This document shows, one piece after another, positions 1 through 5,782 of a DNA stretch of 26,654 bases. Numbering within the stretch: the stretch's first letter is position 1; each line of letters opens with the position of its first letter. Where the stretch lies: contig CBFHWY010000039.1 in the NCBI GenBank assembly GCA_965659675.1, forward strand, positions 1-26,654. Reading direction: 5' to 3'. Both the position numbers and the translations under genes were made by a program. The notes under the pieces were generated by a model, which was not told the origin of the DNA, did no database searches, and saw nothing but the letters and a program-made list of their open reading frames with translations. This DNA comes from CBFHWY01 sp965659675. GTDB lineage: Bacteria; Bacteroidota; Bacteroidia; Flavobacteriales_G; Salibacteraceae.

Positions 1-1253
1 GTCACCTGATCTCCGTAGGCTAAAGCCATGATGCATTTGTTTAGAGGGATGCCCAATTGAATAGCCGATTGCACAATAATAGGACCCTGAACTGCCCACT
101 GGCCACCGCCGCTAGGCACGAAGATGTTTACGAGGCCAGCACTAAAAAATGTGAATATTGGAAAAGTAAAATCATTGGAGATACTCACAAAAAATGAACT
201 CAACATTTCGACCAGACCAGAACTATTCATAATTCCCATGATCCCGAAATAAAGCGGAAATTGGATGAGGATCCCCGACACACCCCCAATGGCTTGCTCT
301 AAGGCATTTAGAAATCTGGCGAAGCTTCCGTGCAGTAATAGCGCCAATCCGAGCAATAGAAAGTTGATGTTGTTTGGAGTAAAGAACGCCAAAACACGGT
401 CGTTCAGATAAAATGCTTTTAGCAATACCGCACCCAAAATGACCAGCGCAAAAAAAGAAGCCAGCAGTTTGGAATGATCTAGTTTTTCTGCTCCGGTTAA
501 GATCTCAGGATGATCTGGGGTCTTGGTCGCTGCTTTAAGCTCATATTCAGATGTTTTAGTCCTGGTAGCAAACCAATACAAAAAAACAGGAATCAACAAG
601 ATCAAAAGTAAGCTTGTGATCAGGTTCATGGAGGAAAACACAGTTTGATCAAAAGCAATACTCAAAGGAAGGCTGCTCAATTGTTCCATCGACCATGTGT
701 TCGACAGGAGTTCTCTGAGGTGTCCTTCTTCAGCAACTTTCACCAAACTACTTCCTGAGAGTCCACCATGCCAGACCATCAAACCGGAATATCCCGCCGC
801 ACCAACAAGTGGGTAGTTTAATGGAATAGCCTGCGCTTTTGCATACTCACCGATCTTTCGAGCATAAATAGCACCGAAGATCAGTCCAAGCCCCCAATTG
901 AACAGGGCTACCAGGATGGTAAAAAAACTGATCCAGGCTACCGCTCTGGCGTTGGTATTACAGAATTGTAGCGACCAGGAGATGAAGCGCTCCACAGGCG
1001 CTGTAAGGGCCAAAACATGACCCAGGACAAGCATGAGCATCATTTGAACCGCAAAGACCATGAGAGAGTTGGTCCACAATCCACTCTCCCAAAAAGACAT
1101 CAGATTGATGCCATAACTGACATAAGACTCCTGCTCAGGGCAGGTCACAAAGAGCGCCAGAAAATAAGTGAAGATCGAAAGCAACACTGCGATGGTAAAA
1201 GGCGCAGGTAGCACCGCACGAAAGGCAGCGGCAAATCGATCAGTGAAACTCAT
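1..1253 (-). CDS. AtoE-family short-chain fatty acid transporter, C-terminus cut by window edge
   Basis: The minus strand is open from ATG at 1253 to the window edge, 417 codons without a stop, so only the last few tens of residues are missing (E. coli AtoE is about 440 aa). The protein is very hydrophobic, with roughly ten membrane segments. It carries the motif PSGGGQWAVQGP near its C-terminal side, which is typical of the AtoE/TIGR00366 short-chain fatty acid transporters, and an upstream HGGLSGSS loop. The family is thought to move short-chain fatty acids such as acetoacetate or butyrate across the inner membrane. The start codon abuts the stop of the upstream DUF3127 gene (TAA then ATG), so the two are probably cotranscribed. 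Substrate is inferred from family only. Confidence 0.87.
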   Translation of the reverse strand, partial: MSFTDRFAAAFRAVLPAPFTIAVLLSIFTYFLALFVTCPEQESYVSYGINLMSFWESGLWTNSLMVFAVQMMLMLVLGHVLALTAPVERFISWSLQFCNTNARAVAWISFFTILVALFNWGLGLIFGAIYARKIGEYAKAQAIPLNYPLVGAAGYSGLMVWHGGLSGSSLVKVAEEGHLRELLSNTWSMEQLSSLPLSIAFDQTVFSSMNLITSLLLILLIPVFLYWFATRTKTSEYELKAATKTPDHPEILTGAEKLDHSKLLASFFALVILGAVLLKAFYLNDRVLAFFTPNNINFLLLGLALLLHGSFARFLNALEQAIGGVSGILIQFPLYFGIMGIMNSSGLVEMLSSFFVSISNDFTFPIFTFFSAGLVNIFVPSGGGQWAVQGPIIVQSAIQLGIPLNKCIMALAYGDQV

Positions 1254-1634
1254 TTAGAATGGTAGATCGTCCTCTTCTATATCATTTGAGTTGTTGCTCG
1301 GTGCTGATGGCATGGGTGCTCCAGAAGGTGGCTCTGAAGACGATGGAGCAGCTCCTTGTTCAGATTGCATAGCGTCTATTCTCCACGCCTTTACATCAGT
1401 ATACCATCTTCCATTGTACTCTCTTGAGCTAATATCAATATATGCTCTGATCTGACTGTTCACCTGATGACTCTTGAGTTCATCGATCACATCTCCCCAG
1501 GTTGAAATACAGATCTGCTTTGGATACTTGTCATTTAGGGTTTCAAGGATGAATTCCTGTTTTCTCCAAGGACCATTGCGTCCTTCTCCATTCTGTTCCG
1601 GTAATAGTTGCTTTATTTTTCCTTCAATCTCCAT
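1254..1634 (-). CDS. DUF3127 OB-fold-like protein with SSB-like acidic tip
   Basis: This is a 126-residue protein of the DUF3127 type common in Bacteroidota. Residues 1-90 form the beta-rich core, starting MEIEGKIKQLLPEQ and containing WRKQEFILE and the WYTDVKAWRI strand. Residues 91-112 are a Ser/Pro/Ala-rich linker. The C-terminus is acidic and ends EEDDLPF, very close to the DDDIPF tip with which bacterial SSB recruits DNA-repair proteins. That arrangement suggests a single-stranded nucleic-acid binding protein, but this is inference. The start lies 3 nt after the flavin-reductase stop, and the stop abuts the transporter start, so it is the middle gene of a three-gene unit. Confidence 0.85.
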   Translation of the reverse strand: MEIEGKIKQLLPEQNGEGRNGPWRKQEFILETLNDKYPKQICISTWGDVIDELKSHQVNSQIRAYIDISSREYNGRWYTDVKAWRIDAMQSEQGAAPSSSEPPSGAPMPSAPSNNSNDIEEDDLPF

Positions 1635-1637
1635 ATC

Positions 1638-2531
1638 TTATTGATTATTAAAACTTAATAGTGTTTTCCAGGCTTCCTCTACCCTTCCCTCAGAGAGCAA
1701 TTCCGCGGCAATTTTATGGAGCTCCTGCTCCAATTTCTTTGGTTCATCTTCTAAGTCCACAAACAAGTCGCTTAACTCAACCAATTTATAGTCATTTACT
1801 TCGGTTTCATCGGGCAGAGCTTCTACATTTCCTAATTTACCAAGATCATTTCCAGTTAAAGTATTAGAGTTTTTGATGTCCTCCGGAATCCGATCTACCC
1901 CTATACCCATGGTACTGAGGGGTTTTGTTACTTCGAAAAGCGCATTCCCATGCGCTCTTACATAATAGTTTCCTCCCATTCTGCCAACTGGGTCAAGTTT
2001 TTGGGTATCGATCTTTCCGTGCTCATCCAGAATAGCATCATCAATATGAATCAATTTGATCTCACAAATGATCAGGTTACCCGCACCTCCGGTTTGGCCC
2101 AACTCCACCACTTCTCTCACCTTACACTCCATTTGCATGGGTGACTCTTTCACCCGTGGCGGTTTTACCAACTCAGATTCAATTGGCGTAAAGCCACTCT
2201 TCACAAACTCATTAACTCCTTTTGGGTAAGCCGTAGAAGAGAGAGACATTTGCTCAACCATATCGTAGTTCACCATATTGATCACCACTTCAGGAACCTC
2301 CTTTACGTTGTCGTGACTATGTTTTGTTGTGTTGTTTCTTCCGCTTCTCGCTGGAGAAAAGATCACGATTGGAGGAGCAGCACTAAATACATTGAAGTAG
2401 CTGAATGGACTCAGGTTCACATTTCCTTCTTTATCGATGGTACTGGCAAAGGCAATAGGCCGCGGTGCAATACCCCCGAGAAGGTATGAGTGTAACTGCG
2501 GCATTGGTATTTCAGCTGGATCTAATCTCAT
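1638..2531 (-). CDS. Flavin reductase-like FMN-binding split-barrel protein
   Basis: A 297-residue protein. Residues 1 to about 210 match the flavin reductase-like (DIM6/NtaB-type) FMN-binding split barrel, with the conserved start GGIAPRPIAFASTID, then NLSPFSYFN and later VGRMGGNYYVR. The family uses reduced nicotinamides or supplies reduced flavin to partner oxygenases; members of unknown substrate are common. The last ~85 residues form a helical, acidic extension, seen as DLFVDLEDEPKKLEQELHK, beyond the usual ~200-residue domain. It is the first gene of the minus-strand unit with the DUF3127 gene 3 nt downstream. A TAnnTTTG box lies about 17-24 nt upstream. The exact substrate cannot be told. 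Confidence 0.85.
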   Translation of the reverse strand: MRLDPAEIPMPQLHSYLLGGIAPRPIAFASTIDKEGNVNLSPFSYFNVFSAAPPIVIFSPARSGRNNTTKHSHDNVKEVPEVVINMVNYDMVEQMSLSSTAYPKGVNEFVKSGFTPIESELVKPPRVKESPMQMECKVREVVELGQTGGAGNLIICEIKLIHIDDAILDEHGKIDTQKLDPVGRMGGNYYVRAHGNALFEVTKPLSTMGIGVDRIPEDIKNSNTLTGNDLGKLGNVEALPDETEVNDYKLVELSDLFVDLEDEPKKLEQELHKIAAELLSEGRVEEAWKTLLSFNNQ

Positions 2532-2547
2532 GTTTTTATGCTTCCGA

Positions 2548-2555
2548 CAAAGCTA
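2548..2555 (-). promoter_or_regulatory. Putative -7 box for the flavin-reductase operon
   Basis: On the minus strand this reads TAGCTTTG, an exact match to the Bacteroidota -7 consensus TAnnTTTG. It lies 17 nt upstream of the ATG at 2531, leaving a short leader. I see no clear TTG/TTTG -33 element at 17-23 nt spacing. The call rests on the match and the position. Confidence 0.5.
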
Positions 2556-2623
2556 AAAAAAGCCGCTTGGCATAGACTTGTGAAATAAGATGCTTTCATG
2601 CACAAGTTTTTAAAACTTAGCCT

Positions 2624-2631
2624 TATATTTG
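2624..2631 (+). promoter_or_regulatory. Putative -7 box for the tRNA-Leu transcript
   Basis: The sequence is TATATTTG, an exact TAnnTTTG match. It lies just after the short palindrome AAGTTTTTAAAACTT (2604-2618). Transcription would start near 2637 and run through the degenerate tRNA-Leu copy and the intact tRNA-Leu to the terminator at 2941-2990. The -33 element is weak (GTTTTT around 2606-2611). Confidence 0.5.
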
Positions 2632-2636
2632 CACCC

Positions 2637-2658
2637 CCTAAGAAATATGCTTCTTAGG
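2637..2658 (+). other. Hairpin at predicted 5' end of tRNA-Leu transcript
   Basis: CCTAAGAA (2637-2644) pairs perfectly with TTCTTAGG (2651-2658) around a 6-nt loop. It begins about where transcription from the box at 2624-2631 should start, so the primary transcript would carry a 5' stem-loop. There is no T-run after it, so it is not a normal terminator. Function unknown. Confidence 0.4.
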
Positions 2659-2720
2659 TCGTTCTAAAGGGCTCCCGTCAATGAGCTTACATAACTGCGG
2701 ACCCCTCGATTAAACTCAGG

Positions 2721-2828
2721 GGAAATGTGGTGAAATTGGTAGACCCGCCTGCCGGCAAGCGGGCTTGTGCGCCGAAGGCGTACACGCTAGACTAAGTCTA
2801 GCTGTTTGGGTTTACCACTTACATTATC
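2721..2828 (+). pseudogene. Degenerate tRNA-Leu copy split by a palindromic insert
   Basis: The 20 nt at 2725-2744 are identical to 2856-2875 in the intact tRNA-Leu (end of acceptor, D arm). In the intact gene ACACGCTAGACT follows directly; here it resumes at about 2782, after about 37 nt of GC-rich palindromic sequence. The anticodon arm then reads CTAGACTAAGTCTAG, two bases shorter than the intact CTAGACTTAGGATCTAG, so a 7-nt loop with U33 cannot form on the original stem. No good variable arm, T arm or matching acceptor 3' strand follows; CATTATC at 2822-2828 pairs only partly with GGAAATG at 2721-2727. I read it as a dead tandem duplicate. Boundaries are approximate. Confidence 0.6.
2744..2783 (+). 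repeat. Double-hairpin palindromic element inserted in the tRNA-Leu copy
   Basis: Two adjacent GC-rich inverted repeats. CCCGCC (2744-2749) with TG CCGG CA and AGCGGG (2758-2763) form a near-perfect palindrome with one C/A mismatch. GTGCGCC (2767-2773), loop GAA, and GGCGTAC (2777-2783) form a 7-bp stem with one G-U pair. The element interrupts the D arm of the duplicate, and AC flanks both sides, possibly a 2-bp target duplication. Composition is far more GC-rich than the surroundings. It resembles small dispersed REP/MITE-like palindromes; only one copy is visible in this window. Confidence 0.5.
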
Positions 2829-2851
2829 GTAAGTGACTGCGGTAGTGCTAT

Positions 2852-2933
2852 GCGGATGTGGTGAAATTGGTAGACACGCTAGACTTAGGATCTAGTGCCG
2901 AGAGGTGTGTGGGTTCGAGTCCCTCCATCCGCA
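2852..2933 (+). tRNA. tRNA-Leu, anticodon TAG
   Basis: An 82-nt class II tRNA. Acceptor strands are GCGGATG (2852-2858) and CATCCGC (2926-2932), discriminator A at 2933. The D arm contains GGTGAAATTGGTAGAC. The anticodon stem is CTAGA/TCTAG with loop CTTAGGA, giving anticodon TAG at 2886-2888, so it reads CUN leucine codons. A long variable arm follows, then the T arm with loop TTCGAGT at 2914-2920. The T stem has one U-U mismatch at its second pair. CCA is not encoded. A degenerate copy lies upstream and a strong terminator downstream. Confidence 0.95.
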
Positions 2934-2940
2934 CTTAATG

Positions 2941-2990
2941 AAAAGGAATTCGGTTATCGAAATGAATCGAGAAACTGAGTTCCTTTTTTT
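2941..2990 (+). terminator. Strong intrinsic terminator after tRNA-Leu
   Basis: AAAAGGAATTCGGTT (2941-2955) pairs with AACTGAGTTCCTTTT (2973-2987), a 15-bp stem with two G-U pairs around a 17-nt loop, followed directly by a run of T to 2990. It lies 7 nt after the tRNA 3' end and separates it from the helicase gene. Confidence 0.85.
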
Positions 2991-3055
2991 GTTTGCTTTT
3001 GTTCCTTCCTCTACCATAAAGCTTCCTTTAGACCTTTCACTTAAACACTCATAAA

Positions 3056-4303
3056 ATGACATTTAAAGAATTACAACTTATTCCACCCATCTTATCAGCC
3101 CTTTCAGAATTGGGCTATGAAGAGCCAACCTCCATTCAATCCAAGGCAATACCTTTAGCACTTAAGGGCCAGGATGTATTAGGTAGCGCACAAACAGGAA
3201 CTGGAAAAACAGCAGCCTTTGCTATACCCATCATTCAGCATCTTCAAAATAACCAGACATCCTCAGGTAGGAAAATTCGCTCCCTGATCGTCACTCCAAC
3301 ACGGGAACTAGCCATTCAAATTGGTGAGAGCTTCAGAGATTATGGAAAGCACACAAAGATCAGGAATACCGTGATTTTTGGAGGAGTAAATCAGAATTCT
3401 CAAACAAGAGCACTAAAAGCTGGAGTGGATGTATTGGTTGCCACGCCTGGAAGGTTGCTTGATCTCATGAACCAGGGGTTTATTTCACTTAAAGACATCG
3501 AGTATTTTGTGCTGGATGAAGCCGATCGCATGCTCGACATGGGATTCATCCACGACATCAAAAAGATCATCGCTAAACTTCCGAAAAAACGCCAATCCAT
3601 GTTCTTTTCGGCCACCATGCCTCCTAAGATCAAAGCGCTATCAGAACAAATCCTGGTACAGCCTCAAATGGTAGCGGTAAACCCTGTTTCTTCTACAGCG
3701 GAAACGATTCAACAATACCTGTACTATACGAACAAGTCCGATAAGTTATCCTTACTTCTGCATATTTTAGAGAATCAGGAGATGGATCAGATCATACTCT
3801 TCTCAAGAACCAAACACGGGGCAAATAAGATCGTAAAGAAGCTTCAAAGACAAAAGATCAGCTGTGCTGCCATCCACGGAGATCGAAGTCAGAATCAACG
3901 TCAAAAGGCGCTCAAGGAATTCAAAGACGGAAAGATTAGGGTGCTTGTAGCAACCGATATTGCCGCGCGTGGAATTGATATCGATAAACTCCAGTATGTG
4001 ATCAACTACGATGTGCCAAATGAACCTGAAACCTATGTTCATCGTATCGGTCGATGTGGACGAGCTGGAGAGGAAGGTATTGCATTCTCTATTTCAGAAC
4101 CAGAAGAAAATGCTTTCGTAAGGGATATTGAAAAACTCACCAAACAAAGCTTAGAGCAGATCAAAGATCATCCTTTTCCTCAAACTGATAAACCCATGAG
4201 TCCTGCTGAGAAGAAAGAGTTTGAGCAGGAAAAACGCCGTAAAAAACAAGAGTTTTTTCAAAACAGAAAGAAAAATAAGGTCGGTGGAAGGAATCGGCGT
4301 TGA
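3056..4303 (+). CDS. DEAD-box ATP-dependent RNA helicase (RhlE-like)
   Basis: A 415-residue cytoplasmic RNA helicase with all family motifs in order: Q motif (F3, Q28), motif I AQTGTGKT (45-52), Ia PTRELAIQ (81-88), GG (109-110), TPGR (130-133), motif II DEAD (154-157), III SAT (185-187), V ATDIAARGIDI (about 310), and VI HRIGRCGRAG (about 335). The last ~50 residues are a Lys/Arg-rich tail typical of RhlE/CsdA-type helicases acting on rRNA or structured mRNA. Such proteins help ribosome assembly and cold adaptation; the specific role is not visible here. It starts 65 nt after the tRNA terminator. I see no exact TAnnTTTG box in that gap, so its promoter is unclear. It is followed after 52 nt by the GNAT-like gene on the same strand. 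Confidence 0.96.
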   Translation: MTFKELQLIPPILSALSELGYEEPTSIQSKAIPLALKGQDVLGSAQTGTGKTAAFAIPIIQHLQNNQTSSGRKIRSLIVTPTRELAIQIGESFRDYGKHTKIRNTVIFGGVNQNSQTRALKAGVDVLVATPGRLLDLMNQGFISLKDIEYFVLDEADRMLDMGFIHDIKKIIAKLPKKRQSMFFSATMPPKIKALSEQILVQPQMVAVNPVSSTAETIQQYLYYTNKSDKLSLLLHILENQEMDQIILFSRTKHGANKIVKKLQRQKISCAAIHGDRSQNQRQKALKEFKDGKIRVLVATDIAARGIDIDKLQYVINYDVPNEPETYVHRIGRCGRAGEEGIAFSISEPEENAFVRDIEKLTKQSLEQIKDHPFPQTDKPMSPAEKKEFEQEKRRKKQEFFQNRKKNKVGGRNRR

Positions 4304-4355
4304 CCCAGGGTGGACGTCTATGTTTAGATGATGCAATTTAGTTTATCATTGAGGA

Positions 4356-4907
4356 ATGGAATGGCTGACACGAAATTCCACACTCCAACTCAGTCTGAAA
4401 GATCTCAATCAAATTATTGCTTGGTCTGACCGATCGTTTGGTAGAGGTTATTTAAATCTGCACTACTTAAAGGCACTCTCCAAAAAAGCTATTTGGATCA
4501 CCTACCGCGATGCTGATGTTTTGAAGGCTGGCGCATTGCTTTTAAAGCAAACTGCAAGCGAAATACCCACAAGCTTGCAAGCTAAAGGTCTTTTTAACGA
4601 GGAACTCGTTCTCTATCGCAAATTCGTTATCGTTGATCCGAGCTACCGATCCATGGGCATCTCTGAATATTTGATGCAGGAGATCGATGAACAAAGTGAG
4701 GAATATCCTTTGATCTACACCAGCATCTGGCAAAAACCAGGAATTGAAAAGTACAGTGAACAACTCCAGACCCATGGATATGAGCGCGGGGAGCTCCTCG
4801 AAAATTACTGGAAAGAAGATAGTATGAAACGCAAGTTTGTTTGCGCAACATGTCAGGACATCCCCTGTACCTGCTCTGCCCGATTGTATTACAAATTGAA
4901 TTCTTAA
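4356..4907 (+). CDS. GNAT-like acyltransferase with C-terminal four-Cys cluster
   Basis: A 183-residue protein. Residues 88-110 read YRKFVIVDPSYRSMGISEYLM, the pattern of GNAT motif A: a beta strand, then an acetyl-CoA pyrophosphate loop of R-x-x-G-x-G/A type, here RSMGIS with Ser in the last position, then a helix. Residues 45-66 form the preceding beta hairpin. The C-terminal 24 residues contain C163, C166, C171 and C173 (CATCQDIPCTC), which suggests a small zinc or Fe-S site and is unusual for a GNAT. Substrate unknown. The next gene, a QueC-like enzyme, starts 9 nt after its stop, so the two are almost certainly coexpressed. An AGGA-like sequence abuts the ATG too closely to serve as a Shine-Dalgarno. 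Confidence 0.7.
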   Translation: MEWLTRNSTLQLSLKDLNQIIAWSDRSFGRGYLNLHYLKALSKKAIWITYRDADVLKAGALLLKQTASEIPTSLQAKGLFNEELVLYRKFVIVDPSYRSMGISEYLMQEIDEQSEEYPLIYTSIWQKPGIEKYSEQLQTHGYERGELLENYWKEDSMKRKFVCATCQDIPCTCSARLYYKLNS

Positions 4908-4916
4908 TTTTCCGAA

Positions 4917-5588
4917 ATGTTGGATTATCACAGCAGTCGCTTTAAAGCTGTCATTCCCTTAAGTGGCGGGATAGATAGCACCGCTGCGGCCTACCTCACA
5001 TTAAAGGAAAACCGGAAGGAAAATTACCTCATCTACCGCATCCAGCTGCTGAATGGAACCAGCGGACATCGCACTATCCGAGAGGACCTTGCCACTGAAC
5101 AGATCCTACAATGGTTTGAGGAGAACGGACTAAAGAATTTCGCTTTTCGAAAACTGAGTTTTGATTATTCAAGCTTAGGGATGATGCCACCAATTTGGGA
5201 TAGTGATGCTATCAACTTTATCGCTTCCGTTGTGGTGCAAGCCCATCCCGAGATCGATGAATTCATTGAAGGCGCCATTGCTAACGATTTTGAAGACCCA
5301 GGCTTTCAAAAACGTCTTAATAAGATCGCCAAACTCTTTTATCTGAGTGCAGAAAGAAGTCCAAATGACTTCACATTCACTTTTCCAGTTCGAGACAAGA
5401 GTAAAAAAGAACTGATGGAACTCTTGCCAGAGTCTCTGCTTCGACTCACCTGGTCGTGCCGGTATCCGGAAATAGGTCCTCCATACACCTTTGTGCGTTG
5501 TCATAAATGTCCGCAGTGTAAGGTGATCGATGCTGTTTTGAAAGACGATCCTGAACTTAAGCTAAAGTTGGGGGAACATAGGGGCTAG
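4917..5588 (+). CDS. QueC-like PP-loop ATP pyrophosphatase
   Basis: A 223-residue protein with an N-terminal PP-loop SGGIDS (residues 16-21), the ATP pyrophosphate-binding motif of the N-type ATP pyrophosphatases. The C-terminal part reads LTWSC (C181) then C195-x2-C198-x2-C201, matching the ELTWSC and zinc-binding Cys4 site of QueC (7-cyano-7-deazaguanine synthase). Differences from housekeeping QueC are clear: the FDYGQRH segment after the PP-loop is missing and the middle region is divergent. QueC makes preQ0 from carboxydeazaguanine; QueC-like relatives occur in Qat and type IV CBASS defence systems. No queD, queE or queF is visible in this window. Paired with the GNAT-like gene 9 nt upstream. 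A 6-bp GGGCTA/TAGCCC hairpin overlaps the stop codon. Confidence 0.8.
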   Translation: MLDYHSSRFKAVIPLSGGIDSTAAAYLTLKENRKENYLIYRIQLLNGTSGHRTIREDLATEQILQWFEENGLKNFAFRKLSFDYSSLGMMPPIWDSDAINFIASVVVQAHPEIDEFIEGAIANDFEDPGFQKRLNKIAKLFYLSAERSPNDFTFTFPVRDKSKKELMELLPESLLRLTWSCRYPEIGPPYTFVRCHKCPQCKVIDAVLKDDPELKLKLGEHRG

Positions 5589-5599
5589 TGTTTTAGCCC
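5582..5599 (+). other. Short hairpin overlapping the QueC-like stop codon
   Basis: GGGCTA (5582-5587) pairs with TAGCCC (5594-5599) around GTGTTT. There is no T-run after it, so it is at best a weak terminator or an mRNA 3'-end stabiliser. Confidence 0.3.
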
Positions 5600-5620
5600 G
5601 CATTGCTTTGGCAACTAACC

Positions 5621-5662
5621 TTGTGCCTCGTGCCTCGCGCCTTGTGTCTTGCGTCTTGCGTC
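5621..5662. repeat. Six tandem degenerate heptamers
   Basis: Six consecutive 7-nt units: TTGTGCC, TCGTGCC, TCGCGCC, TTGTGTC, TTGCGTC, TTGCGTC, with consensus TYGYGYC. All changes are transitions (C/T). It sits between the QueC-like gene and the tig promoter, and is followed by a C-rich stretch. No coding role is apparent. Confidence 0.7.
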
Positions 5663-5726
5663 TTAAACCCCACTCCCCCTCCCTAATAGCTCTTTCCATT
5701 TCCACCATTCCTACAGCCTTTTTCAC

Positions 5727-5734
5727 TACCTTTG
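5727..5734 (+). promoter_or_regulatory. Putative tig-clpP-clpX promoter -7 box
   Basis: TACCTTTG, an exact match to TAnnTTTG, 48 nt before the trigger factor ATG, giving a leader of about 40 nt. The -33 region (about 5692-5706) is pyrimidine-rich (CTTTCC) rather than a clean TTTG. Confidence 0.6.
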
Positions 5735-5782
5735 CATGCCTCAAAAATCAGATAGTAACAAAGAGGATAAGATTCTGATAAT

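Noticed and set aside
1017..1211. 64-codon plus-strand frame near the left edge
   Set aside because: It is antisense to the AtoE-family transporter, whose open frame and motifs are clear.
2745..2781. Group I intron in tRNA-Leu
   Set aside because: The insert is only ~37 nt, lies in the D arm rather than the anticodon loop, and the downstream tRNA half is degenerate.
4917..5588. Naming the PP-loop gene queC
   Set aside because: PP-loop and Cys4 site fit, but the FDYGQRH segment is missing and no queuosine genes are nearby, so housekeeping preQ0 synthesis is not supported.
5621..5662. CRISPR array
   Set aside because: Units are 7 nt and contiguous with no spacers, and no cas genes are present.
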